A DNA stretch of 64,000 nt from an uncultured Atopobiaceae bacterium (GTDB lineage: Bacteria > Actinomycetota > Coriobacteriia > Coriobacteriales > Atopobiaceae): assembly GCA_934792625.1 (NCBI GenBank), contig CAKVON010000001.1, positions 124,001 through 188,000 on the forward strand, read 5' to 3'. A model generated the notes under the pieces. It worked only from the letters and a program-made list of their open reading frames with translations. It was not told the DNA's origin and did not search any database. Position 1 is the first letter of the stretch. Every line of letters begins with the position of its first letter. Shown piece by piece: positions 1 to 8,864 of the stretch. The position numbers and the translations under genes were made by a program.

Positions 1-1
1 C

Positions 2-2407
2 CTGATGGAGGCCCTCAACCGCGACCTGTTCCCCGACACGGCGTACCGTTGGGAGAGCGGCGGCGACCCGCGGCACATCCCCGAGCTCACCTACGAGGAG
101 TTCGTCGACACCCACGCGCGCCACTACCGCCTGGACAACAGCTACACCGTCCTGTACGGCGACCTCGACATCGAGCGCGTGCTGGCCTTCGTGGGCGAGC
201 GCTTCGACGGCGCGGCGGACCGCGGCGCGGGCGCGCCCAACGAGCTCGCGCTTCAGGCGTGCGTCGAGGCGGCGCCGCGCGAGGTGGAGATGCCCACCGA
301 CCCGAAGAACGCCTGCGTCGGCATGGGCCTTGTCATCGGCCGCGCCGGCCAGCGCGAGCGCCTGCTTGCCTGCGACATCCTGTTCGACGCCCTCATGGGC
401 TCGAACGAGGCCCCGCTCAAGCGCGCGATCCTGGCCAGCGGCATGGGCCTCGACGCCACGAGCTACCTGATGGACGGCCTGGCCCAGCCCTACATCCTGA
501 TCCAGCTCAAGGGCAACGCGCACGGCGCGGCCACCGGCTTCGAGCGCCTCGTGCGCGACGAGTGCGCCCGCCTGGCAAGCGAGGGCATCGGCGACGAGCT
601 CCTGGAGGCGTCGCTGGCACAGGCCGAGTTCAACCTGCGCGAGGGCGACAACGGCTACTACGCCGACGGCGTGGCCGCCGCCATCAACTCGCTCAACAGC
701 TGGCTGTACGACGACGATGACCCCACCGGCGGCCTCCGCTACGAGGAGGCGCTCGCGTCGCTGCGCGCCCACGTCGAGGCGGGCGACGGCTGGTTCGAGG
801 GCCTCCTGCGCGAGGTCGTGTGCGACTCGGCCCACCACGCGCTGGTCGAGGTCGTCCCCACCGCAGACGACGACTCGGCAGCCGAGCGCGCCGAGCTCGC
901 GGGCATCCTGGCCGGCATGGGCGACGCCGCCCGCGACGCCGTGCGCTCCGACGTCGAGGCCCTGCGCGCCGAGCAGGAGGCCCCCGACGCGCCCGAGGAC
1001 CTGGCCAAGCTGCCGAGCCTGGGCATCGACGACATCGGCCCCATGGCCGCCGACCCCGCCTGCCACGAGATGGCGGGCACCTGCGCGCCCTGCCTGGTGC
1101 ACGAGGTCCCCTCCAACCACATCGACTACGTCTACGCCTTCTTCGACCTGGGCGTCGTCTCCTACGAGGACATGCCCTACGTAAGCACCATGTGCACGCT
1201 GCTGGGCTCGCTCGGCACGGCGGCGCACTCCGCCTCCGAGCTGGACACCCTTATCGAGAAGAACCTCGGCTCGCTCACGTTCCACGTCACGTGCTACGCC
1301 ACCCACGACGACCCCGACAGCGCGCACGCCGCGCTCGTGGTGGGCACGAGCGCCCTGGCCGAGAAGGTCGGCGCCTGCGCCACCATCCCGGCCGAGATCT
1401 GGTCGTCGACCGACTTCGACGACCGCGACCGCGTGCGCGACCTGCTGCAGCAGAAGCTCGTGGGCAGGGAGCAGACCTTCATGGGCGCGGGCCACATGTG
1501 CGCCCTGTCGCGCGTGGCCTCGTACTTCTCGCGATCCGACCTTCTTGCCGAGAAGGTCTCGGGCGTCGACGACTACCTGTTCCTGCGCGAGCTGCTGGGC
1601 GACTTCGACGCGCGCTTCGAGGGGCTCGTGGCCAAGCTCTCGGAGCTGTCGCGCGCGATCTTCAGCGCGGGCAACGTCTGGGTGAGCTTTACCGGCACCG
1701 ATGACGAGGCGGCCGCGTTCTGGGAGGCGGCGGGCGACCTGTCGCTCGCCCCGGCGGTGGCAGACGATGCCCGCAACCTGCTGCGCGTTCCCGACCCTGT
1801 CGTCAAGAACGAGGCCTTCGCCGTCCCCGGCACCACCGCCTTCGTCGCGGCGGGCTCCAACGGCACGGCGGCCGGCATCGAGCGCGACGGCGCCTGGCAG
1901 GTGGCCGGCCGCGTCCTGCAGCTGGACTACCTGTGGAACGAGGTCCGCGTGAAGGGCGGCGCCTACGGCTGCGGCTTCGGCCTCAACCGCCTGGGGCTCG
2001 CCAGGTACTACTCGTACCGCGACCCCAACGTCGACGCCACCGTCGAGCGCTTCGACGCCGCGGGCGACTGGCTCGCCGGGTGGGACCCCGACGCCGACGA
2101 GCTCGCCGGCTACGTCGTCTCGACCGTGGCCGGCATGGACGCGCCCGCCAAGGCGCGCGCCGTCACGCGCAGGCAGAACGCCGAGCGCCTGGCCGACACC
2201 CCAGCCGACTACCGCGAGAGAACGCGCGCCGAGGCCCTTGCCACCACCGTCGAGCAGGCACGGCAGAAGGGTCGCGCGCTGACGGGCCTGGCCGCCTCCC
2301 GCGGCCTGTGCGCCTTCGGCGGCAAGGCGCTTCTGGAGGCCTCCAGCCTCGGCCTGCACGTAATCGAGCTCATGGCCGACGACAATGCGGACGACGGCGA
2401 GCTCTAG
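2..2407 (+). CDS. Peptidase M16C (presequence protease-like), 5'-truncated
   Basis: This is the C-terminal 801 residues of an insulinase-family metallopeptidase of subfamily M16C, which degrades peptides inside a closed chamber made of two half shells. The frame is open to the window edge, so the N-terminal half with the HxxEH zinc site is missing; the Met at base 5 is internal, because the GGDP...IPELTYEEF stretch that follows it lies well inside M16C enzymes. The C-terminal lobe shows VKGGAYGCGF and YYSYRDPN (about residues 645-680 of the visible part), the segments that hold substrate in PreP-like enzymes. No membrane segment is visible. Its stop shares a CTAG palindrome with the stop of the converging nitroreductase gene. 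The family assignment is firm; the physiological substrate cannot be told. Confidence 0.85.
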   Translation: MMEALNRDLFPDTAYRWESGGDPRHIPELTYEEFVDTHARHYRLDNSYTVLYGDLDIERVLAFVGERFDGAADRGAGAPNELALQACVEAAPREVEMPTDPKNACVGMGLVIGRAGQRERLLACDILFDALMGSNEAPLKRAILASGMGLDATSYLMDGLAQPYILIQLKGNAHGAATGFERLVRDECARLASEGIGDELLEASLAQAEFNLREGDNGYYADGVAAAINSLNSWLYDDDDPTGGLRYEEALASLRAHVEAGDGWFEGLLREVVCDSAHHALVEVVPTADDDSAAERAELAGILAGMGDAARDAVRSDVEALRAEQEAPDAPEDLAKLPSLGIDDIGPMAADPACHEMAGTCAPCLVHEVPSNHIDYVYAFFDLGVVSYEDMPYVSTMCTLLGSLGTAAHSASELDTLIEKNLGSLTFHVTCYATHDDPDSAHAALVVGTSALAEKVGACATIPAEIWSSTDFDDRDRVRDLLQQKLVGREQTFMGAGHMCALSRVASYFSRSDLLAEKVSGVDDYLFLRELLGDFDARFEGLVAKLSELSRAIFSAGNVWVSFTGTDDEAAAFWEAAGDLSLAPAVADDARNLLRVPDPVVKNEAFAVPGTTAFVAAGSNGTAAGIERDGAWQVAGRVLQLDYLWNEVRVKGGAYGCGFGLNRLGLARYYSYRDPNVDATVERFDAAGDWLAGWDPDADELAGYVVSTVAGMDAPAKARAVTRRQNAERLADTPADYRERTRAEALATTVEQARQKGRALTGLAASRGLCAFGGKALLEASSLGLHVIELMADDNADDGEL

Positions 2408-3039
2408 AGAAGGACCTCGGACAGGGGGAGCTTGGGCACGTGGTGCGTGCCGTCGGCGTCACGCCAGTAGGCGACGCCATGCTCGTCGTCGGCCTCGTCC
2501 AGCACGATCTTCTCGCCAGGCTTGCCCAGGGCCAGCACCAGCTGGGGTGCCATGCCCTCGGGAAGGCCGAGCGCCTGCGCCAGGCCGGGGCCGAAGCTCT
2601 TGATCATGCAGCCGCCATAGCCCGCCTGGGTCGCCGCCAGAAGCATCGTCTGCGCGGCGATGCCCGTGTCCACCGCGCGGATGGGCGCCACGGGCTCGGG
2701 CGCGCAGATCACGACGTAGCCGGACGGACGCTCGCCGGGCTCGGGGCCGGCCCAGTCCCTCAGGCGGGCCGCCCACGACAGGCACGCGAAGGTGGCCTCG
2801 CGCTCCTCGGGCGCGCTGACCACGCGGAAGCGCAGCTGCTGCATGTTGTTGCCGTTGGGTGCCACGCGCGCGAGGTTGACCAGCTCCAGCAAAAGCTCGC
2901 GGCCGATCGGGTCGGACTCGTCGTAGCGGCGGACGCTGCGCGCGCAGCGCACCAGCGCGGCAAAGTCCGTGAGGTCACTTTCCAGCTCGACGCGCTGCTC
3001 GAGGTTCTTCTCGACAGCGGTCGCATCGGTCTTGGCCAT
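2404..3039 (-). CDS. Nitroreductase-family FMN oxidoreductase
   Basis: This is a 211-residue protein of the nitroreductase fold, a dimeric FMN-dependent NAD(P)H oxidoreductase. The family signature RSVRRYDE sits at about residues 33-40 where the FMN phosphate is bound, followed by VAPNGNNMQQLRF, the usual second flavin loop, and a GGCMIKSF segment near residue 145. The C-terminal third (GKPGEKIVLDEA...GVAYWRD) is typical of the family. The start is the ATG after a GGGGGAG Shine-Dalgarno; longer open frame upstream belongs to the next gene. It converges on the M16C gene with a 3-base overlap of stop codons. The substrate (quinone, nitro compound, flavin) cannot be inferred. Confidence 0.85.
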   Translation of the reverse strand: MAKTDATAVEKNLEQRVELESDLTDFAALVRCARSVRRYDESDPIGRELLLELVNLARVAPNGNNMQQLRFRVVSAPEEREATFACLSWAARLRDWAGPEPGERPSGYVVICAPEPVAPIRAVDTGIAAQTMLLAATQAGYGGCMIKSFGPGLAQALGLPEGMAPQLVLALGKPGEKIVLDEADDEHGVAYWRDADGTHHVPKLPLSEVLL

Positions 3040-3095
3040 GGCTCCCCCTTGGGTCTCGTGTCGCGGGGCGACATGCCCCGGCGCGATTGTCACCC

Positions 3096-3815
3096 CTACA
3101 GCAGGCCGCAGGCAACCAGAAGCGGCGCCAGGGCAATGGGAAGGAAACACGCGGGCAGCAGGTTCGCCACCTTGATGTCGGTGATCCCGGCGAGGTTGGT
3201 GCCGACGGCAAACAGCAGGAGCGAGCCCGTGACCAGCATCTGGTTGATGACGAGGTCCGACAGCATCGGCGCGATGACGCTGGCGCCCAGGCTCAGCAGG
3301 GCCTCGTAGGCGAACACGACCACGCCCGACAGCATGACGCCCACGCCCATGGTCGTGGCCATGAGCATGTTGATGACGAAGTCCATGAGCGACTTGGTGA
3401 ACAGCGTCGAGTGGTCGAGGGCAAGGCCGCTCTCCAGCGAGCCCACGATGGCCATCGACCCGATGCAGATGACCAGGGTCGAGCTGACGAAGCCGCGCGA
3501 GACGTTGGCGAAGGCGGGGTTGCCCTGGGCCAGGCCCACGAGACGGTCCTGCACGCGGTCGCCGAAGCGTCGCACGACGCCGTCGATGTCCAGCAGGTGC
3601 CCCACGACACCGCCGAGGCCGACCGACAGGGTCACCAGCAGCACTGAGCCGCCCTGCTGCGCCATGCCCTGGACTCCCGCCAGGATGACGCACAGGCCCA
3701 TGGCGACCATCAGGAAGTCGCCCATGTCGCGCCTGACGCGGGTGCCCAGAAGCACGCCAACGAGCCCGCCGAGCACCGCGGCGAACCCGTTTACCAGCGA
3801 CCCGAGAATTACCAT
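3096..3815 (-). CDS. DUF554 family integral membrane protein
   Basis: This is a 239-residue membrane protein of the DUF554 (YdfK-like) family. It opens with the family-typical hydrophobic stretch VILGSLVNGFAAVLGGLVG and has about six to seven predicted membrane spans, with the internal GGVVGHLLDIDG motif at about residues 90-101. Function is unknown in the family. I chose the ATG at 3815 because it starts the first membrane span as in relatives; the frame stays open for another 100 codons through the GCAC repeat but that stretch is Arg/Cys-rich and not family-like. The nitroreductase gene follows 56 bases downstream. Confidence 0.8.
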   Translation of the reverse strand: MVILGSLVNGFAAVLGGLVGVLLGTRVRRDMGDFLMVAMGLCVILAGVQGMAQQGGSVLLVTLSVGLGGVVGHLLDIDGVVRRFGDRVQDRLVGLAQGNPAFANVSRGFVSSTLVICIGSMAIVGSLESGLALDHSTLFTKSLMDFVINMLMATTMGVGVMLSGVVVFAYEALLSLGASVIAPMLSDLVINQMLVTGSLLLFAVGTNLAGITDIKVANLLPACFLPIALAPLLVACGLL

Positions 3816-3860
3816 GCGCCCGCTTCCCTTCCGACGACGACACCGCGCGAACACACGCCC

Positions 3861-3891
<31 letters not shown>

Positions 3892-3924
3892 GGAAAGGAT
3901 AGTCCACGCGCCGTCAAAGCGCGC

Positions 3925-3934
3925 TGCCGAGAAG
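3925..3934. repeat. Copy of the TGCCGAGAAG intergenic motif
   Basis: This copy reads TGCCGAGAAG-GGC and sits about 110 bases upstream of the leftward DUF554 gene, in the same orientation as most other copies in the window. The rest of 3816-4116 holds only the GCAC repeat and the rightward mgtA promoter region. Confidence 0.8.
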
Positions 3935-4058
3935 GGCGGGCGGTGGCACGGACGCAGATCCGACGTCGGAACGGCGCGATCGGGCGGGCGCACGTGCCGC
4001 CCCTTACGGAAACCCCATCGCTGACAGAGTCATTACACGCACGCCGTGGCCAAGTGGG

Positions 4059-4064
4059 TATACT
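4059..4064 (+). promoter_or_regulatory. Candidate -10 element (TATACT) for the mgtA leader transcript
   Basis: TATACT lies 53 bases before the leader ORF start. No convincing -35 hexamer is found at 16-18 bp spacing; TTACAC occurs about 20 bp upstream. A transcript from here would carry the leader ORF and the terminator before mgtA. Confidence 0.45.
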
Positions 4065-4116
4065 CCCTTCGGTCAATGCGAACAGGCCCTGCCCCGACAC
4101 CAAGGAGGTGTGCGTC

Positions 4117-4212
4117 ATGTCCGACGGTTCCAGTCACAGTCACGAACCCAAAGCCCTTCAGTCCGTGGAGGAGGCGCCCGCCCTCGGGATGGCAGGCGCC
4201 CGTCGCGCGTAG
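4117..4212 (+). CDS. 31-residue leader peptide upstream of mgtA
   Basis: This is a short ORF with a perfect AAGGAGG Shine-Dalgarno 8 bases before ATG, giving MSDGSSHSHEPKALQ...EEAPALGMAGARRA. It ends 38 bases before an intrinsic terminator hairpin that precedes the magnesium ATPase gene. In enterobacteria mgtA is controlled by a leader peptide (MgtL) whose acidic/proline codons destabilise the ribosome at low magnesium. Here an EEAP stretch occurs at residues 18-21. That this peptide works the same way is inference; what is seen is the strong ribosome-binding site and the ORF-terminator-transporter order. It could instead be a free small protein with a His-Ser-His motif. Confidence 0.6.
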   Translation: MSDGSSHSHEPKALQSVEEAPALGMAGARRA

Positions 4213-4250
4213 CCGCAAGGCCGCGACGCGGCCGCACACCCGTGCCTCCA

Positions 4251-4283
4251 GGGACTCCCGGCACGACGCCGGGGGTCCCTTTT
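4251..4283 (+). terminator. Intrinsic terminator / attenuator before mgtA
   Basis: The inverted repeat GGGACTCCCGGC - ACGAC - GCCGGGGGTCCC (one mismatch/bulge) is followed by TTTT. It lies between the leader ORF stop and the mgtA ATG, so it can only act as premature termination of the mgtA transcript (or end a separate leader RNA). Confidence 0.75.
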
Positions 4284-4310
4284 GCGTATCCCGGGATTGC
4301 GAGGTTCGCC

Positions 4311-7088
4311 ATGACCCTGCGCGACCTCTTCGTCAACACCGGCTCCGGCGAGATCCGTGCCCAGAAGCCCAAGAGGAAGGCCGAGCGCGCGAAGGCACAG
4401 CAGGAGTGGCTGCGCCACGCTGCGGCCGTCGACAGCGACGAGCTGTTCGCCGAGCTCAACAGCTCGGAGGAGGGCCTTGCCTCCGACCAGGTCGAGACCG
4501 CCCGCGAGTTCTACGGCGGCAACGCCGTCGCCCAGGCCACCGAGCGCCCGCTGCCGCTGCGCTTCCTGGCGGCGTTCGCCGACCCCTTCACCTACATCCT
4601 CGTGTTCATCGCCGCGGTCTCGGTCCTCACCGACTGGGTCTTCGCCACCGGCGCCGAGCGCGACCTGTCCACCCCGCTGATCATCGGCGCGATGGTGCTC
4701 GTCTCGGGCGTGCTGCGCTTCGTGCAGGACGAGAAGAGCTCGGTCGCGGCGGCCTCCCTCGCCGAGATGGTCGAGTCGACCGCCGAGGTCGAGCGCGACG
4801 GCGACGGCGGCAACGAGACCCCAATCGACGAGATCGTCGTCGGGGACGTCGTCCACCTCTCTTCGGGTGACGTCGTGCCCGCCGACGTTCGGATCTTCGC
4901 CGCCCGAGACCTCTTTGTGAGCCAGGCGTCCCTCACGGGCGAGTCCGAGCCCATCGAGAAGCGCACCGAGCTTCCCGAGGCCGCCGCAGACGAGCCCGCC
5001 ATGGCCCTCACCGACCTCGACGACCTCGCCTTCATGGGCTCCACCGTCATCTCGGGCAACGCCCGCGGCGTCGTCGTGGCCACCGGCGCGCGCACCATGT
5101 TCGGCGAGGCCACCGGCACGCTCGTCGGCCGCAAGCGCGAGACCGCCTTCGACGTCGGCATCAAGTCCACGAGCCGCCTGCTCATGCGACTCATGGTCGT
5201 CATGCTGCCGTTCGTGTTCGTCATCTCCGGCGTCACCAAGGGCGACTGGGTCTCCGCGCTTCTCTTCTCGCTGTCCGTGGCGGTGGGTCTCACGCCCGAG
5301 ATGCTGCCCATGCTCGTGACCACCTGCCTGGGCAAGGGTGCCGTCGACCTCTCCCGCGACCGCGTCATCGTCAAGCGCCTCGACGCGATCCAGGACCTCG
5401 GTGCCGTCGACATCCTGTGCACCGACAAGACCGGCACCCTCACCGAGGACCGCATCGTGCTCGAGCGCCACCTCGACGTCAACGGCCGCGAGGACGCGCG
5501 CGTGCTGCGTTACGCGTTTCTCAACAGCTACTTCTCGACCGGAGTCAAGAACCTGATTGACGCCGCCATCATCGACCGCGCCCTCGCCGAGGGCACCGAC
5601 GAGGTCGGCGCCACGAGCGCGGGCAACGCCGTCACCGCCGAGGAGCTCGCCGAGCGCTACCACGGCATCGATGAGCTGCCGTTCGACTTCGAGCGCCGTC
5701 GCCTGTCGGTCGTCGTGGGCAACGCCTGCGGCCGCACCCGCATGGTCACCAAGGGCGCGCTCGAGGAGGTCCTGGCGGTCTGCACGCAGGTCGAGGTCGA
5801 CGGTCGGGTCCTGCCGCTCGACGGCGAGCTTGCCGAGAAGGTCATCGCGCGTGGCGCCGCACTCGCCGACGAGGGCATGCGTGTGCTCGGCGTCGCCCGC
5901 AAGGACGACCCCGCCGGAACCGAGAAGCTCACCGCCGACGACGAGCGCGACATGGTCCTCATCGGCTACCTGGCCTTCCTCGACCCGCCCAAGCAGAGCT
6001 CCGCAGCGGCCGTCGAGGCCCTCAAGGCCCACGGCGTTGACACCAAGGTCCTCACCGGCGACTCCGCCCGCGTCGCGGCGCACGTGTGCCGCGCCATCGG
6101 TATCCCGGCCGACGACGTGCTCACCGGCACCGACGTCGAGGCGATGGACGACGAGCGGCTTGCCGTGGCCGTCCAGCAGGCAAGCATCTTCGCCAAGCTC
6201 TCCCCCTCGCAGAAGGCCCGCGTCGTGCGTGTGCTGCGCGGGCTGGGCCACGCCGTGGCCTACATGGGCGACGGCGTGAACGACGCCGCCGCCATGCGCG
6301 AGAGCGACTGCGGCATCTCGGTCGACTCTGCCGTCGACGTGGCCCGCGAGGCCGCCGACATCATCCTTCTGGAGAAGGACCTGATGGTGCTCGAGCACGG
6401 CATCGAGTGCGGGCGCCGCACCTACGCGAACATGATCAAGTACGTGAAGATGACCGTGAGCTCGAACTTCGGCAACATCGCGAGCGTGCTCGTGGCCGCG
6501 GCGCTTCTCCCCTTCCTGCCCATGACCGCGGTCCAGCTGCTGCTGCTCAACCTGATCTACGACCTCACCTGCACGGCCGTGCCCTGGGACAACGTGGACG
6601 ACGAGGCCATCCGCGACCCGCGCCGCTGGGACACCGCGTCGCTGCGCCACTTCATGGTCGCCTTTGGCCCGCTGAGCTCGGTCTTCGACATCCTCACCTT
6701 TGCCGCGCTGTTCTTTGTCGTCTGCCCCGCCGTCGCCGGCGGCGCGTGGCACACGCTCGACGCGGCAGGACAGGCGCTGTTCGCGGGCACCTTCCAGGCG
6801 GGATGGTTCGTCGAGAGCATGTGGACGCAGACCCTGGTCGTGCACCTGATCCGCACCGAGAGGACGCCGTTCGTGGGCAGCCGCGCCTCCTGGCCGCTCA
6901 TGGCGCTGGGCACCGCCGGCATCGCGATCGCCATGGCGCTGCCCGCGAGTCCCATCGGCGCGGCGCTCGACCTGTGCCCGCTGCCCGCGGCGTACTGGGT
7001 CCTTCTCGCCATCATGGTCGCCGGCTACGCGACGGCCGTCACGGTGATGAAGAGGCTCTACCTCAAGCGCTTCGACACCCTGTTGTAG
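4311..7088 (+). CDS. mgtA: Magnesium-translocating P-type ATPase
   Basis: This is a 925-residue P3B-type ATPase of the MgtA/MgtB family, which imports Mg2+ across the cytoplasmic membrane at the cost of ATP. Order of features: cytoplasmic N-terminal region, first membrane pair (PLRFLAAFADPFTYILVFIA), actuator domain with TGES at about residue 208, membrane segments with VGLTPEMLPM, phosphorylation site DKTGTLTED near residue 372, nucleotide domain, GDGVNDAAAM hinge near 653, and about six C-terminal membrane spans. The ATG at 4311 was taken because homology starts there; the upstream in-frame extension runs through the terminator hairpin. A leader ORF plus terminator upstream suggests attenuation. 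A bidirectional hairpin follows the gene. Confidence 0.93.
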   Translation: MTLRDLFVNTGSGEIRAQKPKRKAERAKAQQEWLRHAAAVDSDELFAELNSSEEGLASDQVETAREFYGGNAVAQATERPLPLRFLAAFADPFTYILVFIAAVSVLTDWVFATGAERDLSTPLIIGAMVLVSGVLRFVQDEKSSVAAASLAEMVESTAEVERDGDGGNETPIDEIVVGDVVHLSSGDVVPADVRIFAARDLFVSQASLTGESEPIEKRTELPEAAADEPAMALTDLDDLAFMGSTVISGNARGVVVATGARTMFGEATGTLVGRKRETAFDVGIKSTSRLLMRLMVVMLPFVFVISGVTKGDWVSALLFSLSVAVGLTPEMLPMLVTTCLGKGAVDLSRDRVIVKRLDAIQDLGAVDILCTDKTGTLTEDRIVLERHLDVNGREDARVLRYAFLNSYFSTGVKNLIDAAIIDRALAEGTDEVGATSAGNAVTAEELAERYHGIDELPFDFERRRLSVVVGNACGRTRMVTKGALEEVLAVCTQVEVDGRVLPLDGELAEKVIARGAALADEGMRVLGVARKDDPAGTEKLTADDERDMVLIGYLAFLDPPKQSSAAAVEALKAHGVDTKVLTGDSARVAAHVCRAIGIPADDVLTGTDVEAMDDERLAVAVQQASIFAKLSPSQKARVVRVLRGLGHAVAYMGDGVNDAAAMRESDCGISVDSAVDVAREAADIILLEKDLMVLEHGIECGRRTYANMIKYVKMTVSSNFGNIASVLVAAALLPFLPMTAVQLLLLNLIYDLTCTAVPWDNVDDEAIRDPRRWDTASLRHFMVAFGPLSSVFDILTFAALFFVVCPAVAGGAWHTLDAAGQALFAGTFQAGWFVESMWTQTLVVHLIRTERTPFVGSRASWPLMALGTAGIAIAMALPASPIGAALDLCPLPAAYWVLLAIMVAGYATAVTVMKRLYLKRFDTLL

Positions 7089-7099
7089 GGACCAACGGA

Positions 7100-7138
7100 C
7101 AGGTGCCCTCGCGGCTGGATCAGCTGCAAGGGCACCTG
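7100..7138. terminator. Bidirectional terminator between mgtA and leuB
   Basis: A perfect 10-bp inverted repeat CAGGTGCCCT ... AGGGCACCTG flanks a 19-base loop between the converging genes mgtA and leuB. There is no clear T tract on either side, so termination strength is uncertain. Confidence 0.6.
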
Positions 7139-7161
7139 CCGCTAGTCCGATCTGGGCTGAC

Positions 7162-8328
7162 CTACAGGGCGGCAACGACCTTGTCGCCCATCTCGGCGGT
7201 GCCGAGGACGTGGTCGGTGGGGGTGGCGTCGTCGGCGATGTCGCGCGTGCGCCAACCCTCGTCCAGCACGCGCTCGACGGCCGCGTCGACCATGGCGGCC
7301 TCGTCGGTCATGCCGAAGGCGTAGGTCAGCATCATGCCGACCGACAGGATCTGCGCGAGCGGGTTGGCGATGCCCAGGTCGGCGATGTCGGGGGCCGACC
7401 CGGCGGACGGCTCGAACAGCGACACGCCGTCGCCGAGCGAGGCCGAGGCGAGCATGCCGAGCGAGCCGGTGATCTGCGCGGCCTCGTCGGACAGGATGTC
7501 GCCGAACATGTTCTCGGTCACGACGACGTCGAAGTCGGCCGGGCGGTTGATGAGCTGCATCGCGGTGTTGTCCACGAGGAGGTCCTCGAGCTCGACGTCC
7601 GGGTAGCTCTCGTCGTGCACGCGATGGACGACCTCGCGCCACATGCGGCTGGTCTCGAGCACGTTGCGCTTGTCGACGCTCGTGACCTTGCCGCGACGCT
7701 TGCGCGCGGCCTCGAAGGCCTGGCGGGCGATGCGCTCGACCTCGTACTCGCGGTACTCGAGCGTGTCGTAGGCGCGCTGGCCGCGGCCACCACCGGCGCC
7801 CGCGCCCTCCTCGTCGTAGAAGCGCTCGCGGCGACCGAAGTACAGACCGCCCGTAAGCTCGCGAACGATCACCAGGTCAACGCCGCGAATGACCTCCGGG
7901 CGCAGCGTCGAGGCGCCTGCGAGCGCGTCGTAGATCTTGACGGGGCGCAGGTTGGTGTACAGCCCAAGCGCCTTGCGGATGCGAAGCAGGCCCTGCTCCG
8001 GGCGCGGGACGGCAGGGTCGGTGGAGTCCCACTTGGGCCCGCCCACGCTGGCGAGAAGGACCGCGTCGGACGCCTGTGCCGCGTCGAGCGTGACCTGGGG
8101 CAGGGGGTCGCCGCAGGCGTCGATGGCGGCACCGCCGATAAGGGCGTCGGCGCACTCGAACTCGACGCCGGCACGCCTGCCGACCTCCGCCAGGACCTTC
8201 TTGCCCTCGGCGATGACCTCGGGCCCGATTCCGTCACCGGGCAGGCAGCAGACCTTGTACGTCCTTCTCACGTTGCAACTCCAGTCTCTCGTGCTCGGCC
8301 CGTCCGCAAAGGGGTTGTCGATTCCCAT
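7162..8328 (-). CDS. leuB: 3-isopropylmalate dehydrogenase
   Basis: This is a 388-residue NAD-dependent beta-hydroxyacid oxidative decarboxylase for the third step of leucine synthesis. LPGDGIGPEV opens the core at about residue 29, the Arg-rich substrate loop (RIRKALGLYTNLRPVK) lies near 116-131, the ELTGGLYFG motif near 157, and DNTAMQL / FGDILSDEAAQITGSLG supply the Lys/Asp metal and substrate ligands. It is about 25 residues longer at the N terminus than usual; a GTG just before RRTYKVCCLPGDG would give the common length. I kept the ATG because it lies 2 bases after the leuD stop with GGGGGAG before it. It is the last gene of the leu operon. Confidence 0.92.
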   Translation of the reverse strand: MGIDNPFADGPSTRDWSCNVRRTYKVCCLPGDGIGPEVIAEGKKVLAEVGRRAGVEFECADALIGGAAIDACGDPLPQVTLDAAQASDAVLLASVGGPKWDSTDPAVPRPEQGLLRIRKALGLYTNLRPVKIYDALAGASTLRPEVIRGVDLVIVRELTGGLYFGRRERFYDEEGAGAGGGRGQRAYDTLEYREYEVERIARQAFEAARKRRGKVTSVDKRNVLETSRMWREVVHRVHDESYPDVELEDLLVDNTAMQLINRPADFDVVVTENMFGDILSDEAAQITGSLGMLASASLGDGVSLFEPSAGSAPDIADLGIANPLAQILSVGMMLTYAFGMTDEAAMVDAAVERVLDEGWRTRDIADDATPTDHVLGTAEMGDKVVAAL

Positions 8329-8330
8329 GG

Positions 8331-8837
8331 CTACTCCCCCGACTTGTCGGCGAGCATCTTCTTGGTGCGCGCGACCAGGCCGCCCTCGTTGATGATCTCC
8401 TGGATGAAGGGTGGGAAGGGCTGCGCCTCGAAGGTCTGGTCGGCGGTCTCGTCGACGATGGCGCCCCTGTCGGCGTCGACGCTCACGACGTCGCCGTCTT
8501 GGATGGCTTCGACGGCCTCGGGGCACTCGAGGATGGGAAGGCCCACGTTGATCGAGTTGCGGTAGAAGATGCGCGCGAAGCTCTTTGCGATGACGCAGCT
8601 GACGCCCGCGGCCTTGATGCACACCGGCGCGTGCTCGCGGCTGGAGCCGCAGCCGAAGTTCTCGTCGGCGACGATGATGTCGCCCGCCCGGACGCGCTCG
8701 ACGAAGGTCGTGTCGAGGTCCTCCAGGCAGTGCTTGGCGAGCTCGGCGGGGTCGGAGGTGTTGAGGTAGCGGGCCGGGATGATGACGTCGGTGTCGATGT
8801 CGCGGCCATAGCGGAAGACGGTTCCCTTGAACTGCAT
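8331..8837 (-). CDS. leuD: 3-isopropylmalate dehydratase small subunit
   Basis: This is a 168-residue swivel-domain subunit that pairs with LeuC to isomerise 2- to 3-isopropylmalate. The short (archaeal/second-type) form is shown by the start [22 protein letters not shown], then YLNT at about residues 25-28 in the substrate-specificity loop, and [12 protein letters not shown] at about 61-72. Its stop is 2 bases before leuB and its start 27 bases after leuC, so it is translated as part of the leuACDB transcript. Confidence 0.93.
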   Translation of the reverse strand: MQFKGTVFRYGRDIDTDVIIPARYLNTSDPAELAKHCLEDLDTTFVERVRAGDIIVADENFGCGSSREHAPVCIKAAGVSCVIAKSFARIFYRNSINVGLPILECPEAVEAIQDGDVVSVDADRGAIVDETADQTFEAQPFPPFIQEIINEGGLVARTKKMLADKSGE

Positions 8838-8864
8838 GTGGCTGTCCTTTCTTGCCCGAGGCGA

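Noticed and set aside
5..7. ATG near the window start as the true start of the M16C gene
   Set aside because: The frame is open to the edge and the following residues belong to the middle of M16C peptidases, so the gene is cut.
4065..4310. M-box (ykoK) magnesium riboswitch before mgtA
   Set aside because: The 180-base leader is mostly taken up by the small ORF and I see none of the M-box conserved loops; a covariance search would settle it.
4158..7175. About 1000-codon open frame on the minus strand opposite mgtA
   Set aside because: His/Gly/Val/Glu-rich shadow translation; mgtA on the other strand has all P-type ATPase motifs.
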